The translations under genes and the position numbers were made by a program. Of a stretch of 64,000 nucleotides of DNA, positions 26,319 to 35,854 are shown piece by piece. Positions within the stretch are counted from its first letter, which is position 1. Every line of letters begins with the position of its first letter. The stretch is from Leisingera methylohalidivorans DSM 14336. GTDB taxonomy: Bacteria; Pseudomonadota; Alphaproteobacteria; Rhodobacterales; Rhodobacteraceae. The DNA lies in assembly GCF_000511355.1 (NCBI RefSeq), contig NC_023135.1, forward strand, positions 3,834,838 to 3,898,837, read 5' to 3'. Under the pieces are notes generated by a model. The model made no database searches. It was not told where the DNA came from and saw only the letters and a program-made list of their open reading frames with translations.

Positions 26319-27322
26319 CAGAGATAATTCAACAGTGAGAGCTTCGAGCTGCGCGATGTGATCGTATAAAGACCTTCAAGCTGCGTTTGCGCTTCTTCCA
26401 GCCGTGTATAGGTTTCATAAGGATCGGCTGAAACCAGGTTGTTTTTGACAATGCTCAGGCTGGTTTTCGACGCCTCATTGCGGGTGTTCACCGCTTCAAG
26501 CTGGCCTTCGATAAAGCCGACATCCGCTTGCAACTCGATCAGCCTGTCCACGCTGTCTGTGAGCTCGCTGCTGGCTTGGCGGACAATGTCGACTTTCACA
26601 TCGCCCGTCAAACCGAGACTGGGTTCATCTGCCAATGCTGTAATGACGTAACTCTGCAACGCATGTTTGAGATTGTCGTCATCAGCACGGATGCCCAGCG
26701 TAACCTGTTCACCCTCGCCTACGGTGACAGGCTGCAGAGAAGTGGTGGAACCGTTGTACATGACAGTGTCGAACCCAGCTGGATCATCAAACCAGTCCTT
26801 CACGGCTTGAATGATGTCATTGCTTGTGGTCAATCCGGAGACCTCAGTGAGGATGGAACTCATGAGGGTGCCTGTGTCATTAAGCGGCTTGGTATCCGTC
26901 GCGGTGCCCGAAAAGATTGTCCGCCCGCCAACAGATGCATTCAACAGGCTGATTGCACTGGATATTCTTTGCTTGGCCTGGCTTCCGAACTGCTCTGCGT
27001 TTGCCACATCAATGGCAGGTGACAGTGTCAGGATGTCATTCCGCATCGCTTGGACCTGGCTCTGGACCTTATCAAGGCTGCCTTGGGTCGTAGTGGCAAA
27101 CAACTGCACTTCGCTATTAGCGACCATGTAGCTGTCCAGCCGGTTTAAGGTGTTTTCGAGATCTGCCAGATAGGTGAAGTCACCGCCCAGCCGCTCGGTC
27201 AGGTTAGACAACTTGCCGGTAGCAAACTCTTCGGAAAGCGTGGTTATATTCTGCTGCAATTCTGCATTACGGCTGCGGAGAAAGAGGTGCTGCGCCATAT
27301 CACCATAGGAATTCAATATCAT
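26318..27322 (-). CDS. flgL: Hook-filament junction protein FlgL
   Basis: 334 residues. It has a flagellin-like helical N-terminus (MAQHLFLRSRNAELQQNITT) and C-terminus (TRLEEAQTQLEGLYTITSR), with a variable middle containing GGRTIFSGTATDTKPLNDTG, a FlgL hallmark. It sits between hook (via FlgK) and filament. The stop overlaps the flgI start, and flgK ends 3 bases upstream. Confidence 0.93.
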   Translation of the reverse strand: MILNSYGDMAQHLFLRSRNAELQQNITTLSEEFATGKLSNLTERLGGDFTYLADLENTLNRLDSYMVANSEVQLFATTTQGSLDKVQSQVQAMRNDILTLSPAIDVANAEQFGSQAKQRISSAISLLNASVGGRTIFSGTATDTKPLNDTGTLMSSILTEVSGLTTSNDIIQAVKDWFDDPAGFDTVMYNGSTTSLQPVTVGEGEQVTLGIRADDDNLKHALQSYVITALADEPSLGLTGDVKVDIVRQASSELTDSVDRLIELQADVGFIEGQLEAVNTRNEASKTSLSIVKNNLVSADPYETYTRLEEAQTQLEGLYTITSRSSKLSLLNYL

Positions 27323-27325
27323 GCG

Positions 27326-28774
27326 TCAGATCCTCAGTAGTGTGTCCATAAGTTCGTCGACAACGGTGATCACCCGAGCATTGGCCTGGTAGTATTTTTC
27401 CACCAGCATCAGGTTTTGCAGTTCAGCATCTGTATCCACTCCAAGCCCCAATTCCGCTTGGCTCAATTCATTGAAACTGGCAGCAGCAAAGGTCGATGCG
27501 CGTGACGCTGTTTCATTGTCCTGTGCAAACCGCGACAACAGGTTCGCACTCAGCGTCGAGGCTGTCATGTTTGCTGTGCCCAGCCCGGCCGAAGATACTG
27601 TCCGGGTGGTGTTCAGCGTATCGGAGTATGCCTGCAACAACCTGGAATCACCTGGATCACCCAGACCTGCTGCATAAAGGCCGTCTCGGAACCGCCATGT
27701 CTCTCCGGTACCGTCCAAGGCGACCAGGTCATTCAATTCGATCCGGTTGGAGATACCGATGAAGTTTGCCGGATCATAGAATCCGCCATCATCAGTAAAG
27801 ATGCCGGCGTCGGTGACGCCAATGGAGGCATCCAGTGCGGGATCCTGAAACCGCTCGATCAGATCGGCAGCCATTGTATCAAGATCCTCCTGGGCTTCCA
27901 CCGCAGTTACATCTCGGATTTCGAACTGGGCCGTGAGCTTGCCGCCCCGAAGTGGTCCGTCCGGGCTGGTGTCAATCACCTTCCCGTTGACCTCGAGGCC
28001 GGAAATTAATGCATTGCCCAGCGTCATGTGCGGCATGATATCCCGCGACGGAGTAAAGCTCAGCTCGGACGCCTTGCCGTCCAACAGCATGATCCCGCCG
28101 GTCGAGTAGAGCGACACCTGGCCATTATCGCGCCGGACAACATTGACTGGAATGATTTCGTTGACCTGATCAATCAGTTGATCCCGCTGGTCATGCATCG
28201 CTGCGGCATCCATGCCACCGGCTTCTACGACCATAATGCGGGCATTCAGTTTTTCGACGTCCTTCAACGCCTGATTCACGGTTTCAACCTGAGAGCCGAT
28301 CGCACTATCCGCACCGATCCTCAGTTTCCTCAGTCCTTCCGCCGTACGGGAAATCGAGTCGGCAAGAGAATTCGCTTTCACGGAAAGATCATTCAGCCTC
28401 GGCAGTGAGTCCGGGCGAGAGACCGCCTCAATCAAAGAAGACTCGAAAAACGATAGATTCGAAGCCAGTGACATCTCGTCGTCAACCGTGCCAGCCAAAC
28501 TGGACATCCGGCCGTAGAAATCGGACTGGATCTTGGACGCACTGTAGTCTGCCTCGGCCACTCTGCGGTTGGTGATCAGAACCGGGTCATTGATACGCTG
28601 TACATTCCCGACCCGAACGCCGCGAATGCCTGCACTAGGGCTGTTCAGATCCAGCACCCGGCGCGTATAGCCAGGTGTCAGAGCATTGGCCAGATTGTCC
28701 GAAACCACTTGCGAGGACCGGCTGGCCGCGGTCAAACCGCTCATCGCGCTGTTAAGGGCGGAATAAATAGACAT
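27326..28774 (-). CDS. flgK: Hook-associated protein 1, FlgK
   Basis: 482 residues. The N-terminal rod/hook motif SIYSALNSAMSGLTAASRSS, then VVSDNLANALTPGYTRRVLD, and the C-terminal ELQNLMLVEKYYQANARVIT are the paired helices of FlgK. The central EAGGMDAAAMHDQRDQLIDQ is also typical (D-Q-R-D). The sequence is shorter than enterobacterial FlgK (~547), as usual in this group. It lies 46 bases downstream of flgE. Confidence 0.93.
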   Translation of the reverse strand: MSIYSALNSAMSGLTAASRSSQVVSDNLANALTPGYTRRVLDLNSPSAGIRGVRVGNVQRINDPVLITNRRVAEADYSASKIQSDFYGRMSSLAGTVDDEMSLASNLSFFESSLIEAVSRPDSLPRLNDLSVKANSLADSISRTAEGLRKLRIGADSAIGSQVETVNQALKDVEKLNARIMVVEAGGMDAAAMHDQRDQLIDQVNEIIPVNVVRRDNGQVSLYSTGGIMLLDGKASELSFTPSRDIMPHMTLGNALISGLEVNGKVIDTSPDGPLRGGKLTAQFEIRDVTAVEAQEDLDTMAADLIERFQDPALDASIGVTDAGIFTDDGGFYDPANFIGISNRIELNDLVALDGTGETWRFRDGLYAAGLGDPGDSRLLQAYSDTLNTTRTVSSAGLGTANMTASTLSANLLSRFAQDNETASRASTFAAASFNELSQAELGLGVDTDAELQNLMLVEKYYQANARVITVVDELMDTLLRI

Positions 28775-28820
28775 GTTCAGCCTGCTTTCGTGAAACCAAT
28801 GTCAGGGGACATCAAGCGCG

Positions 28821-30128
28821 TTAGCGCTTGATGTTGGTGGTTTCCTGCAACATTTCGTCGACGGTCTGGATAACCTTGGCGTTCGACGAATAGGCCCGCT
28901 GGGTCTGGATCATGTTCGTCAACTCAGTCGCCACGTCGACGGCGGATTCTTCCAGAGCATAGCTCAGGATTTCGCCGGTTGGCCCGTCGCCCGCATCCCA
29001 AAGGTAGAAATCGCCTGCCTCGTCGGTCGGCACATAGGTCTGCGAATCCAGCGCCTGCATGCCGTTGATGTTCGAAACATCCGCCAGCGGCACTTTGTAG
29101 ATCACCCTGGTGTCGCCGGAATCATACTTGGCAATGACTTCCCCGGTTTCATTGACTTCGACGGACACGAAGGAGCCAACCGGTGTACCGTCTTTTTCGG
29201 TGGTGCCCGGGACGAACTCCTCTCCCAGCTGGCTCATGCCGTTTTGCTCGCCGAGCACACCGACACTGATCTCGATCGGCCCGCCAGCCACGTTGATGGT
29301 CACCGACCCGGCTGTCGCGTCATAGGCGCCGCCGGTCGTGGTGGCCACGCTCTGCAGGGTGCCGGCCGAGGTGGCGCTGTCGTCAAAGGTCAGCGTGTAT
29401 TCACCGATTACCGTTGCACCGCTGGCAGAATCGACGATCTGCATGTTCCATTCGTTGCTGCCGGTTGTCGCCGGCGCGGTTGCAACGGTCGGGGTGTAGG
29501 TGATCGTCAGCTCTTCGGCGCGGCCCATGCTGTCATAGTAGCGCACCACCTGTTCCTCCGGCGTGCCGGCAGCGCCGACATCGGTGGCCGAGGCAGGCAG
29601 GTTCGCGGTCAGGCTGATCTCGGTTGTCGGTTCTGCCGACAACCGGTTCAGATCAATCAGGACCGGCTCCAGCGAATCACTGCTGTCGCGGGCAGCGTGC
29701 GTCACGCTGCCATCGGCATTGGCCGGCCACCCCATCAGCGCCAATCCCGACTCGCTAGTCAGGTAGCCGCTGGAGTCAGTCCGGAACGAGCCTGTGGTGG
29801 TCAACATCATCGTCGGGCTTAGGCCCGCTTCAATATCAGCGACCGAGGCCACCGGCAGCATGCCGCGACCGCGCACCGCAAGGTCCGTGGCGTTGCTGGT
29901 GGTAACCAGCGGCCCACGCTCATCGATCAGGCGCACATTTGTCGTGCGCACACCGCCCGCGGCGTATGTCCCGCCGGAACCGGCGTTGACCATGGAATGG
30001 AAATCCGTTTGCACCCGCTTGTACCCGCGGGTCGAGGAGTTGGCGATGTTATCCGAGATGGAGGCCAACCGGCTGGCGTTGGCGCTCAATCCTGAAACAC
30101 CCGCGTTCAGCGACGAAGAAATGGTCAT
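28821..30128 (-). CDS. flgE: Flagellar hook protein FlgE
   Basis: 435 residues. It starts SSLNAGVSGLSANASRLASI with SDNIANSSTRGYKRVQTDFH, the rod/hook signature, and ends MIQTQRAYSSNAKVIQTVDE. The middle, about 140-330, is the Ser/Thr/Ala-rich variable hook domain. Its place next to flgK and the hook-length domain distinguish it from FlgF/FlgG. The gap to motB is 124 bases. Confidence 0.93.
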   Translation of the reverse strand: MTISSSLNAGVSGLSANASRLASISDNIANSSTRGYKRVQTDFHSMVNAGSGGTYAAGGVRTTNVRLIDERGPLVTTSNATDLAVRGRGMLPVASVADIEAGLSPTMMLTTTGSFRTDSSGYLTSESGLALMGWPANADGSVTHAARDSSDSLEPVLIDLNRLSAEPTTEISLTANLPASATDVGAAGTPEEQVVRYYDSMGRAEELTITYTPTVATAPATTGSNEWNMQIVDSASGATVIGEYTLTFDDSATSAGTLQSVATTTGGAYDATAGSVTINVAGGPIEISVGVLGEQNGMSQLGEEFVPGTTEKDGTPVGSFVSVEVNETGEVIAKYDSGDTRVIYKVPLADVSNINGMQALDSQTYVPTDEAGDFYLWDAGDGPTGEILSYALEESAVDVATELTNMIQTQRAYSSNAKVIQTVDEMLQETTNIKR

Positions 30129-30252
30129 AGCGCGCCTTTCTGCTGCATCTAATCATTCTGGATACAACAGCTAGCGTAGGAGCGATTAACGGGCGGCTAA
30201 CAGAAAAAATATGACTTACCTGCTAGCCGCATGCCGCAATGTTTTCAATGAC

Positions 30253-31089
30253 TTATTCGCGCAATAGGATGATTTCAATCCGGTCATTACGGGCGGCCAT
30301 CGGGTTTCCGGCCGCCAACTTTCGGTCGGCATGGCCGGTCACCCGGTGAATCCGGCCTGCGGCCAGACCGCCCGATTCGAGCAGCGTGCGTGTTTTGTCG
30401 GCTCTGTCATGGGACAGCTCCCAAACCGGATTCTTTGCCAGCACAACCGGATGGGAACGAATGTGGCCGCCGATGGCTACATTGCTGGTAACACTCTCCG
30501 ACACCCGCGCAATCATCCTGACCAGATCCCTGAACAACGGTGTCGGCTCATCCGCACCCTCATCAAACAGAGGTGTGTCTTCTGTGGCAAAAAGTTCGAT
30601 GATTAGCCCTTCGTCAGTGACCCTGGTCACAATATGGCGGGCCATCGCAACCGTCACCATGCTCTCGCCGCCACGCCCAGACAACTGTTCTTCGATGGCG
30701 CGGAACTTGGTGTCTTCATCCTCGCGCTGCTCGTCAGTTTCAACGCCGGTTTCTCCTTGCGCCTGCTGAGCGTCCATCGGATTTATATCCGTTGCCCCGG
30801 TGCCGGATTGCGGCTGAATTTCCTCGGTGAACATGCTGTCACCCTGAAACGCACCATTGCCCCCGCCGGAGACCCGGCTTAGCGGAATTGATGGCGAGAA
30901 GTAATCCGCCAGACCCTTGCGTTGTTTTTCCGTCGTCGCGTTCAGCAGCCACATCAGCATAAAGAAGGCCATCATCGCGGTCACGAAGTCGGCATAAGCC
31001 ACTTTCCACGCGCCGCCGTGATGGCCATCGCCACCACCTGATTTTTTCTTCTTGATGATAATGGGCGCCACATTGCTTTGTGCGCTCAT
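30253..31089 (-). CDS. motB: Flagellar motor stator protein MotB
   Basis: 278 residues from ATG 31089 (GGTGG upstream; an upstream extension to 31185 reads Arg-rich noise). A basic start APIIIKKKKSGGGDGHHGGA precedes the single membrane helix with the plug and proton-carrying Asp, AYADFVTAMMAFFMLMWLLN (Asp near residue 33). A linker of low complexity follows, then an OmpA-type peptidoglycan-binding domain with IGGHIRSHPV and WELSHDRADKTRTLLESGGL. Anchors the stator to the wall. motA is not in the window and must lie elsewhere. Confidence 0.92.
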   Translation of the reverse strand: MSAQSNVAPIIIKKKKSGGGDGHHGGAWKVAYADFVTAMMAFFMLMWLLNATTEKQRKGLADYFSPSIPLSRVSGGGNGAFQGDSMFTEEIQPQSGTGATDINPMDAQQAQGETGVETDEQREDEDTKFRAIEEQLSGRGGESMVTVAMARHIVTRVTDEGLIIELFATEDTPLFDEGADEPTPLFRDLVRMIARVSESVTSNVAIGGHIRSHPVVLAKNPVWELSHDRADKTRTLLESGGLAAGRIHRVTGHADRKLAAGNPMAARNDRIEIILLRE

Positions 31090-31362
31090 ATCCACCACCA
31101 CTATTTTCACCCATCTCCAGGATAACAGGCGGCGCGTTAAACTGGGCTTAACAATTAAACTTGCCGGCAGTTCGAGCCTCCGCAAGGCAGTTGCCCGCGG
31201 CGGACCGGCGCCGATGCCCCGCAGGTAAATGCTGAATCTTGAAATCCACTTATCTCGGCATCGAATTGTCTTATCGCAGGCTGATCAAAAACAACCAGAG
31301 CAACCGGGCCGGTCTCCAGTGTCTCATCAACACGGCATATGGGACGCTGAAAAGAGTACATC

Positions 31363-31775
31363 ATGCTGACCCGCAGGGCCGCACTGACGGGGCCAGCCGG
31401 CGTAGAAGCCGCTTGCTATACTTGCCAAGGCCGCCAAGACTAAAAGCACTACGGTCCACGAATCCACAGCACCGGCGGACCTGTCCAGCCTCAAGCGCCT
31501 TAAGCGCGGACTGGTTGCCCCGCCCTTCGTGCATGAGCACGGGCTGGCTGCACCGGGCGAACCGCGCATCGTCGAGTTCGGGATGAAGACCGTCGAGAAG
31601 GAAATCGAGATCGACCAGGGCGCCTATCCTCAGCGCATGACCTTTAACGGCTCCATTCCGGGTGCAATGATGGTGGTGCACGAGGGCGACTATGTTAAGC
31701 TGACCGTGATCAACCCACCGGAGAACTTGCTAAAGCACAACATCGACGTCAACGCAGCCACCGGCGCCTTGGGCG
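31363..31775 (+). pseudogene. nirK: Truncated copper nitrite reductase (nirK) gene
   Basis: A start at 31363 gives MLTRRAALTGPAGVEAA, a Tat-like leader. After one frame change near 31410 the frame reads ILAKAAKTKSTTVHESTAPA, DLSSLKRLKRGLVAPPFVHE, RIVEFGMKTVEKEIEI, TFNGSIPGAMMVVHEGDYVK and HNIDVNAATGALGGG. This is the leader and first ~125 residues of NirK. The type-1 copper His of the native DFHAATG motif is changed (DVNAATG). Sequence after about 31775 is unrelated, so the second cupredoxin domain is gone. The enzyme would reduce nitrite to nitric oxide; here it cannot. hemN, needed in anaerobic growth, lies 480 bases away. Confidence 0.85.
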
Positions 31776-32258
31776 GTGGTGCGGACCGAAACCGCCGCCA
31801 TTGCCGCAGCCCTCATCCGCCACCGCCGATTGGCAATTTCCACCAGGGCGGCAAAAGCGGGGGGCCGCCGGAGCAGATGCGGCAGGCGGCGGCATTCGAG
31901 ATAATGAAACATCAGGGTTCTCATGCCGAAAATGCCGCCTTCGTAGCGGATGCGCAGTCGGACTGCCGCCGGATAACCTGGGGTTCCGACTGCTGAAAGA
32001 CGGCCGACGCAAACGAAAGCGGAAAGCTCCTGAGCCCGCACGGGCCCGGCTGTGCCGGGGCACCTTGGCAGCTTTGGGCCTGGCCGCTGAGATAGCTGTT
32101 TAAGGGAAACCTGCCCTGAACAGCCATCTCGACCCGGTGCAGGAAAGTAAAAGAGAGCAATGCAAGCGGCAGCGCTGAGCCCTTGCTCAGCGCGATGCCC
32201 AATGGTGAAGGGTATCAGGAGGATGCCCCGGGACAGGCGGGAGCGCCAAGCCTTTAAA
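31776..32258. other. Region between the nirK relic and hemN
   Basis: About 480 bases of GC-rich sequence. Open frames exist on both strands (one of ~190 codons on the minus strand) but have no start signal or family match that I recognise. Probably remains of DNA deleted with the rest of the nitrite-reductase locus. Confidence 0.4.
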
Positions 32259-33614
32259 TCAAGAGGCCCGGCTGTAGCGCACCCCTTCAGGCGCAAGCGC
32301 ATCAAAGCAGCTGGCGATGATCCGGGTCAGCGGCCGGCCATTCGGCAGGATTGCCAGCGCTTCATCATCCAATTGCACCAGATCACCGAACCAGGCGGTG
32401 ATTTGCGCCAAGTCTGCATCCAGAGCTGCCGTCAAAGTGCCAAAACGCTGTTTGAGCCCTGCCCGGTTCAGCCGGAACTCGCACATAAGCATCTCGATGG
32501 CGCGGCCACGCAGCAGATCTTCATCACTCATCACATGACCCCGAGCACCGGCCAGATGGCCTCCCTCGACCCTCTGCACATATGCAGGCGTAGACGGCGC
32601 GTTCTGGATGTAACCCCCGGCAAAGCGGGAAATCGACGACGCGCCGAATCCGATCAGCGTTGGGCAGGTGTCATCGGTGTAGCCCTGAAAGTTGCGGCGC
32701 AGATGCCCGCTGCGGACCGCCGTCTCCAACCCATCACCAGGCTTGGCGAAATGGTCGATTCCAATGGCGGAAAAGCCCGCCGCGACAAATTTTTCGGCTG
32801 CCAGCCCGGCCAGATAATAGCGCGCCCGATCATCCGGCAATGTCTCCTCGTTAATCAGTTTCTGCCGCTTTGCCACCCAAGGCACATGCGCATACCCAAA
32901 CAGCGCAAGCCGGTCCGGATCCAAAGTCAGTACTTTCTCCACCGTGTCCTCCATACGCTCAGGTGTCTGGTGCGGCAGGCCGTAGACCAGATCAGCGTTC
33001 AACGAGCTGACACCCGCCGCCCGCAGATCCTCAGCACAGGCCTTGGTCACGTCAAACGGCTGTTCCCGGCCAATGGATTGCTGCACCAGAGGGTCGAAAT
33101 CCTGGATGCCGATGCTGGCGCGGTTCATGCCTTCTTCTGCCAGCGCCGCGATCTTGTCGCGGTCGACCATGGTGGGGTCGATTTCCACTGAGAACTCCCA
33201 GTCTTCGGTCTGAGGAAACACCGTCTTTACCGCCTGCGCCAGCCGGTGGATCAACACAGGCGGAAGAATGGTCGGAGTGCCGCCGCCCCAATGCATCCGC
33301 CCCATCCGTAAGCCTTTGGGCAAAAGCGGTGCCACCAGCTTCAGTTCCTGCTCCAGCGTGCCAATATAGCTCTCCACCGGGCTTAGCGTCTGAGTACCTT
33401 GCGTGCGGCAGGCGCAGAACCAGCACAGACGCTCGCAAAACGGGATATGCAGGTAGACAGAAACCGGCACATCCGGATCCAGCCCCTGCAATTCGCGGGC
33501 CTGATCCGCTGCACCGACGGCTGCATTAAATGCCGGCGCGGTTGGGTAAGATGTGTAGCGGGGCACCCGGCTGTCGAACAGCCCAAGGGCTTGGAGGCGG
33601 TCAATTTGTTTCAT
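32259..33614 (-). CDS. hemN: Oxygen-independent coproporphyrinogen III oxidase HemN
   Basis: 451 residues from ATG 33614 (a second ATG at 33674 in frame; both have weak ribosome sites). Radical-SAM motif: VYLHIPFCERLCWFCACRTQ with C-x3-C-x2-C. Other landmarks: PRYTSYPTAPAF, HWGGGTPTILPPVLIHRL, EIDPTMVDRDKIAALAEEGM, GFGASSISRF and a C-terminal domain ending PLTRIIASCFDAL. It converts coproporphyrinogen III to protoporphyrinogen IX without oxygen. Such genes are usually under FNR control; I found no convincing FNR box upstream. It is convergent with the nirK relic. Confidence 0.93.
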   Translation of the reverse strand: MKQIDRLQALGLFDSRVPRYTSYPTAPAFNAAVGAADQARELQGLDPDVPVSVYLHIPFCERLCWFCACRTQGTQTLSPVESYIGTLEQELKLVAPLLPKGLRMGRMHWGGGTPTILPPVLIHRLAQAVKTVFPQTEDWEFSVEIDPTMVDRDKIAALAEEGMNRASIGIQDFDPLVQQSIGREQPFDVTKACAEDLRAAGVSSLNADLVYGLPHQTPERMEDTVEKVLTLDPDRLALFGYAHVPWVAKRQKLINEETLPDDRARYYLAGLAAEKFVAAGFSAIGIDHFAKPGDGLETAVRSGHLRRNFQGYTDDTCPTLIGFGASSISRFAGGYIQNAPSTPAYVQRVEGGHLAGARGHVMSDEDLLRGRAIEMLMCEFRLNRAGLKQRFGTLTAALDADLAQITAWFGDLVQLDDEALAILPNGRPLTRIIASCFDALAPEGVRYSRAS

Positions 33615-33786
33615 GACTTTGGTATGCCTCTGTTCCAGCTCATCCTCTTTGCGCAGGATCAAACCCGAAGTCATTTCGACGCCTGTTGAGATGTCAGATT
33701 CAATTCCCTCAACACACTGATTTAATGTGTAAAAACTGCGCCCCTAAGAAACTTAAGGAAATTCGACGTCTGCGTGCATTTTCCGT

Positions 33787-33815
33787 TTGACGCTCGCAAC
33801 GAACCATCTTATACG
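33787..33815 (+). promoter_or_regulatory. Sigma-70-type promoter of tRNA-Leu copy 1
   Basis: TTGACG (33787-33792) and TATACG (33810-33815) with a 17-base spacer. The same pair with the same spacing precedes the second tRNA-Leu gene (46838-46866), which supports it. Confidence 0.65.
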
Positions 33816-33832
33816 CCGATCTCACGACACCT

Positions 33833-33919
33833 GCCCAGGTGGCGGAATTGGTAGACGCGCTAGCTTCAGGTGCTAGTGTCCGTATGGACGTGGAGGTTCG
33901 AGTCCTCTCCTGGGCACCA
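33833..33919 (+). tRNA. tRNA-Leu(CAG), copy 1
   Basis: An 87-nt class-II cloverleaf with encoded CCA: acceptor GCCCAGG with CCTGGGC, anticodon loop TTCAGGT (CAG), a long variable arm and T loop TTCGAGT. It is identical over its length to the copy at 46884-46970. On the opposite strand a misleading open frame runs across it. Confidence 0.97.
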
Positions 33920-35045
33920 TTCCCCCGAATATGTGAATTCAGCACTTCGCAGCAGGTGATAACCATCCGCTGAAGCGTTGATACGCGCGCCGCTTCCAGC
34001 GGGCACAAAGGCAAATATGAGGCCGCGATGTGTTGCGGGGCCGTCGCCAGATACCGGCCATAAGCACGGGCTCCCGGTGGTGCAAATTGCTCAACTAACG
34101 GGTTCGAACGCGTCCACTCCGTCGCCCCCGTTTCCATCAGAAATTCATCGAAATGCGTGAAATGGAAAGCTGCCCAGCACAGGTCGCCATAAATCTGCGC
34201 GGCTGGCTGTTCCTTGCGGCGCCAATCAAGCACCATCTGGATGTTGCCCCTCCACCCGCCACAACCATGTCCGAGGGCAGCCCTCCCCTTAAATTTTTCA
34301 ACTAGGGGCGCACGGAGCTGATCGACTCCGGCGAGCCGCAGGATTTCTATCTTGTGCAGACACCGGTCAGCGGCCACACGCGGGCGGGGTCCGGCACCTG
34401 GAGCCCCCCCCCCCCCCCCCCCCACCCCCCCCTGCCGATGCGGATTGTTATTGCCTGTTGTGGGCTGCCAGCCTGTGGCGGGGCCTTAAGGCGGGCGCAG
34501 CAGGTCAGCCGCCCTGCTCGGCGGCCCCCCCCTGCAGAAGAAAATGATCGAAGCACAGCTGACCCTGGGGCTCCTGACCCATCAGCAAAGCAACAACTGC
34601 CATCCTCTGGTACCGCGAACACCGGCTAGCAGTAGCCATCAGATCCGCCGTGCACACGACTTTATCCAATCACATGCAGGAACCCGTTAATCATCCGAGA
34701 TTTAACCGCCGAGGCAGGATGCAGTAACTGCACCCTGCAAACCGGTTTCCGTCAGATCTTTGACTTGGCGCCGCTGGTGCATCTGCCTGGTCTGCGGCTT
34801 TGTCTGGCTCGTTGTCTTCTACTGCTCCGGCCCGCCGAGACGCCCGCCCACAGCATTGCATATCACTGAGGCCTTTCTCACCCAGGCCGGTTTTCTCAGC
34901 TCTACCGCACTCGGCTTGGTGAGCTGCCCAGCACCACCTGCGCTGCACCAGGGAAACCGGAAAAATCCTCAGGATCCGCACTTGCGCGGGAGTCAAGCAG
35001 TGGTTAAACGGGCAGCATTGTTTTCCGCGGCAAGCGAAAAACAGC
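33920..35045. other. Degraded region between two tRNA genes
   Basis: About 1.1 kb without an intact gene. On the minus strand, 34236 down to about 33960 has protein-like sequence (LDWRRKEQPAAQIYGDLCWA, ATEWTRSNPLVEQFAPPGAR) that I do not recognise; it runs antisense into the tRNA, so it is probably a relic. On the plus strand a short GEPQDFYLVQTPVSGHTRAG frame before the poly-C run resembles structural-phage type sequence but is too short to call. A poly-C run lies at 34404-34432. Confidence 0.45.
34404..34432 (+). repeat. Poly-C tract (C20, A, C8)
   Basis: Twenty cytosines (34404-34423), one A, then eight cytosines. It sits in a short plus-strand frame, encoding mostly Pro. Tracts of this length are prone to slippage, so this is either a phase-variable switch or a place where assembly may be wrong. 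Confidence 0.8.
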
Positions 35046-35121
35046 GCCGGTGTAGCTCAGCTGGTAGAGCACGTCATTCGTAATGATGGGGTCGTAGGTT
35101 CGAGTCCTATCACCGGCACCA
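35046..35121 (+). tRNA. tRNA-Thr(CGT)
   Basis: A 76-nt cloverleaf with encoded CCA: acceptor GCCGGTG with CACCGGC, anticodon loop TTCGTAA (CGT), T loop TTCGAGT. All stems pair well. Confidence 0.95.
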
Positions 35122-35568
35122 TTTATTTCATAAATACATATATAAAACAGAATGTTAGCCGAAGTGCGGTTCTTGCGGACCTACTGAGCGCCCCATTTTC
35201 AATTTTCGATACCTTGGCATTCCGCAACATTACGGGGTGATCCTATCACCGTTTGAGGGCGGCGGAATCGCGGCCCAGGAATGAAAAGCCGCCGCGCTGG
35301 GCGAGGCGGCTCTTGCGGGAATTCTAAGTCTCTGTTTTCGCGCATGGTACAGCTCCGGTCCGCGTACAGAATATTGCGCACTCTTAGATGCTGGGTTTCT
35401 GGCAGTCAGGCCGGCAACTTCCCCCAGCCATTTCTGGCGGGGAGCGTGCCGGAAGCCCGGTAAACTTCAAATTAATGGACAAGTCTGCGGCTATGTCATT
35501 GGCTACTCGCACCGATTTGTACGCCCTACAGGTTGGAAACTGGTCGCTGGAAGGTACGTCACCGTTGA
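35122..35568 (+). other. Region downstream of tRNA-Thr
   Basis: About 450 bases. The segment ~35470-35565 (frame reading LATRTDLYALQVGNWSLEG) may be an upstream piece of the ELWxxDGT gene that continues in another frame after 35569. The rest has nothing I recognise apart from the hairpin at 35283-35311. Confidence 0.4.
35283..35311 (-). terminator. Hairpin with a T run on the minus strand
   Basis: AGCCGCC/GGCGGCT arms (35287-35293 with 35305-35311) around an 11-base loop, followed on the minus strand by TTTTC. No minus-strand gene lies just upstream, so it may be left over from a lost gene. Confidence 0.4.
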
Positions 35569-35760
35569 CAACTAGAAAGCGTACGCTTCAGGGAGGAAAC
35601 ACTTCTTACACCTGAAAGGAGTTTAGAGGACAATGCCTACTTTTTATTTGCGGGCGTTCAGCCAGAAACTGGGTATGAGCCACATTTGCTGGACCTTGAT
35701 ACGGGTTCGGCATCTTTGGTCCGGGATGTTTTTCCCGGCAGCAGTTCAGGCTTTACGTAG
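35569..35760 (+). pseudogene. ELWxxDGT-repeat protein fragment (5' piece)
   Basis: A frame open from 35569 to a stop at 35758-35760 reads QLESVRFREETLLTPERSLE, AYFLFAGVQPETGYEPHLLD and TGSASLVRDVFPGSSSGFT. The YF.FAG..PETG.E..L.D..TG...LV.D..PGSSS pattern is one unit of the ELWxxDGT repeat, seen in large secreted RTX-type proteins. It has no start codon with a ribosome site. The plus-strand RTX gene at 44574 begins with the part of the repeat that would follow PGSSS, so the two may be halves of one gene separated by about 8.9 kb. Confidence 0.6.
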
Positions 35761-35854
35761 CAGTACGTCTCGTATCTTCCGCATTGGCAATCTCTTCATC
35801 GCGCTCCCTCCGGACCCAAAAGAACGTGTTGCGTAGCTGCGTGGGAGCCATGGG

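Noticed and set aside
31730..32305. Long minus-strand frame beside hemN
   Set aside because: Rich in Arg, overlaps the nirK relic and the hemN 3' end, and shows no motif.
33674..33760. Possible FNR box upstream of hemN
   Set aside because: A TTGA...TTGAA pattern near 33687-33715 lacks the inverted ATCAA half, so it does not fit TTGAT-N4-ATCAA.
33709..34425. Minus-strand frame of ~238 codons covering tRNA-Leu copy 1
   Set aside because: Its second half is the antisense of the tRNA gene (a frequent false gene), and the first half has poly-Gly from the poly-C tract. Only the middle part may be a relic.
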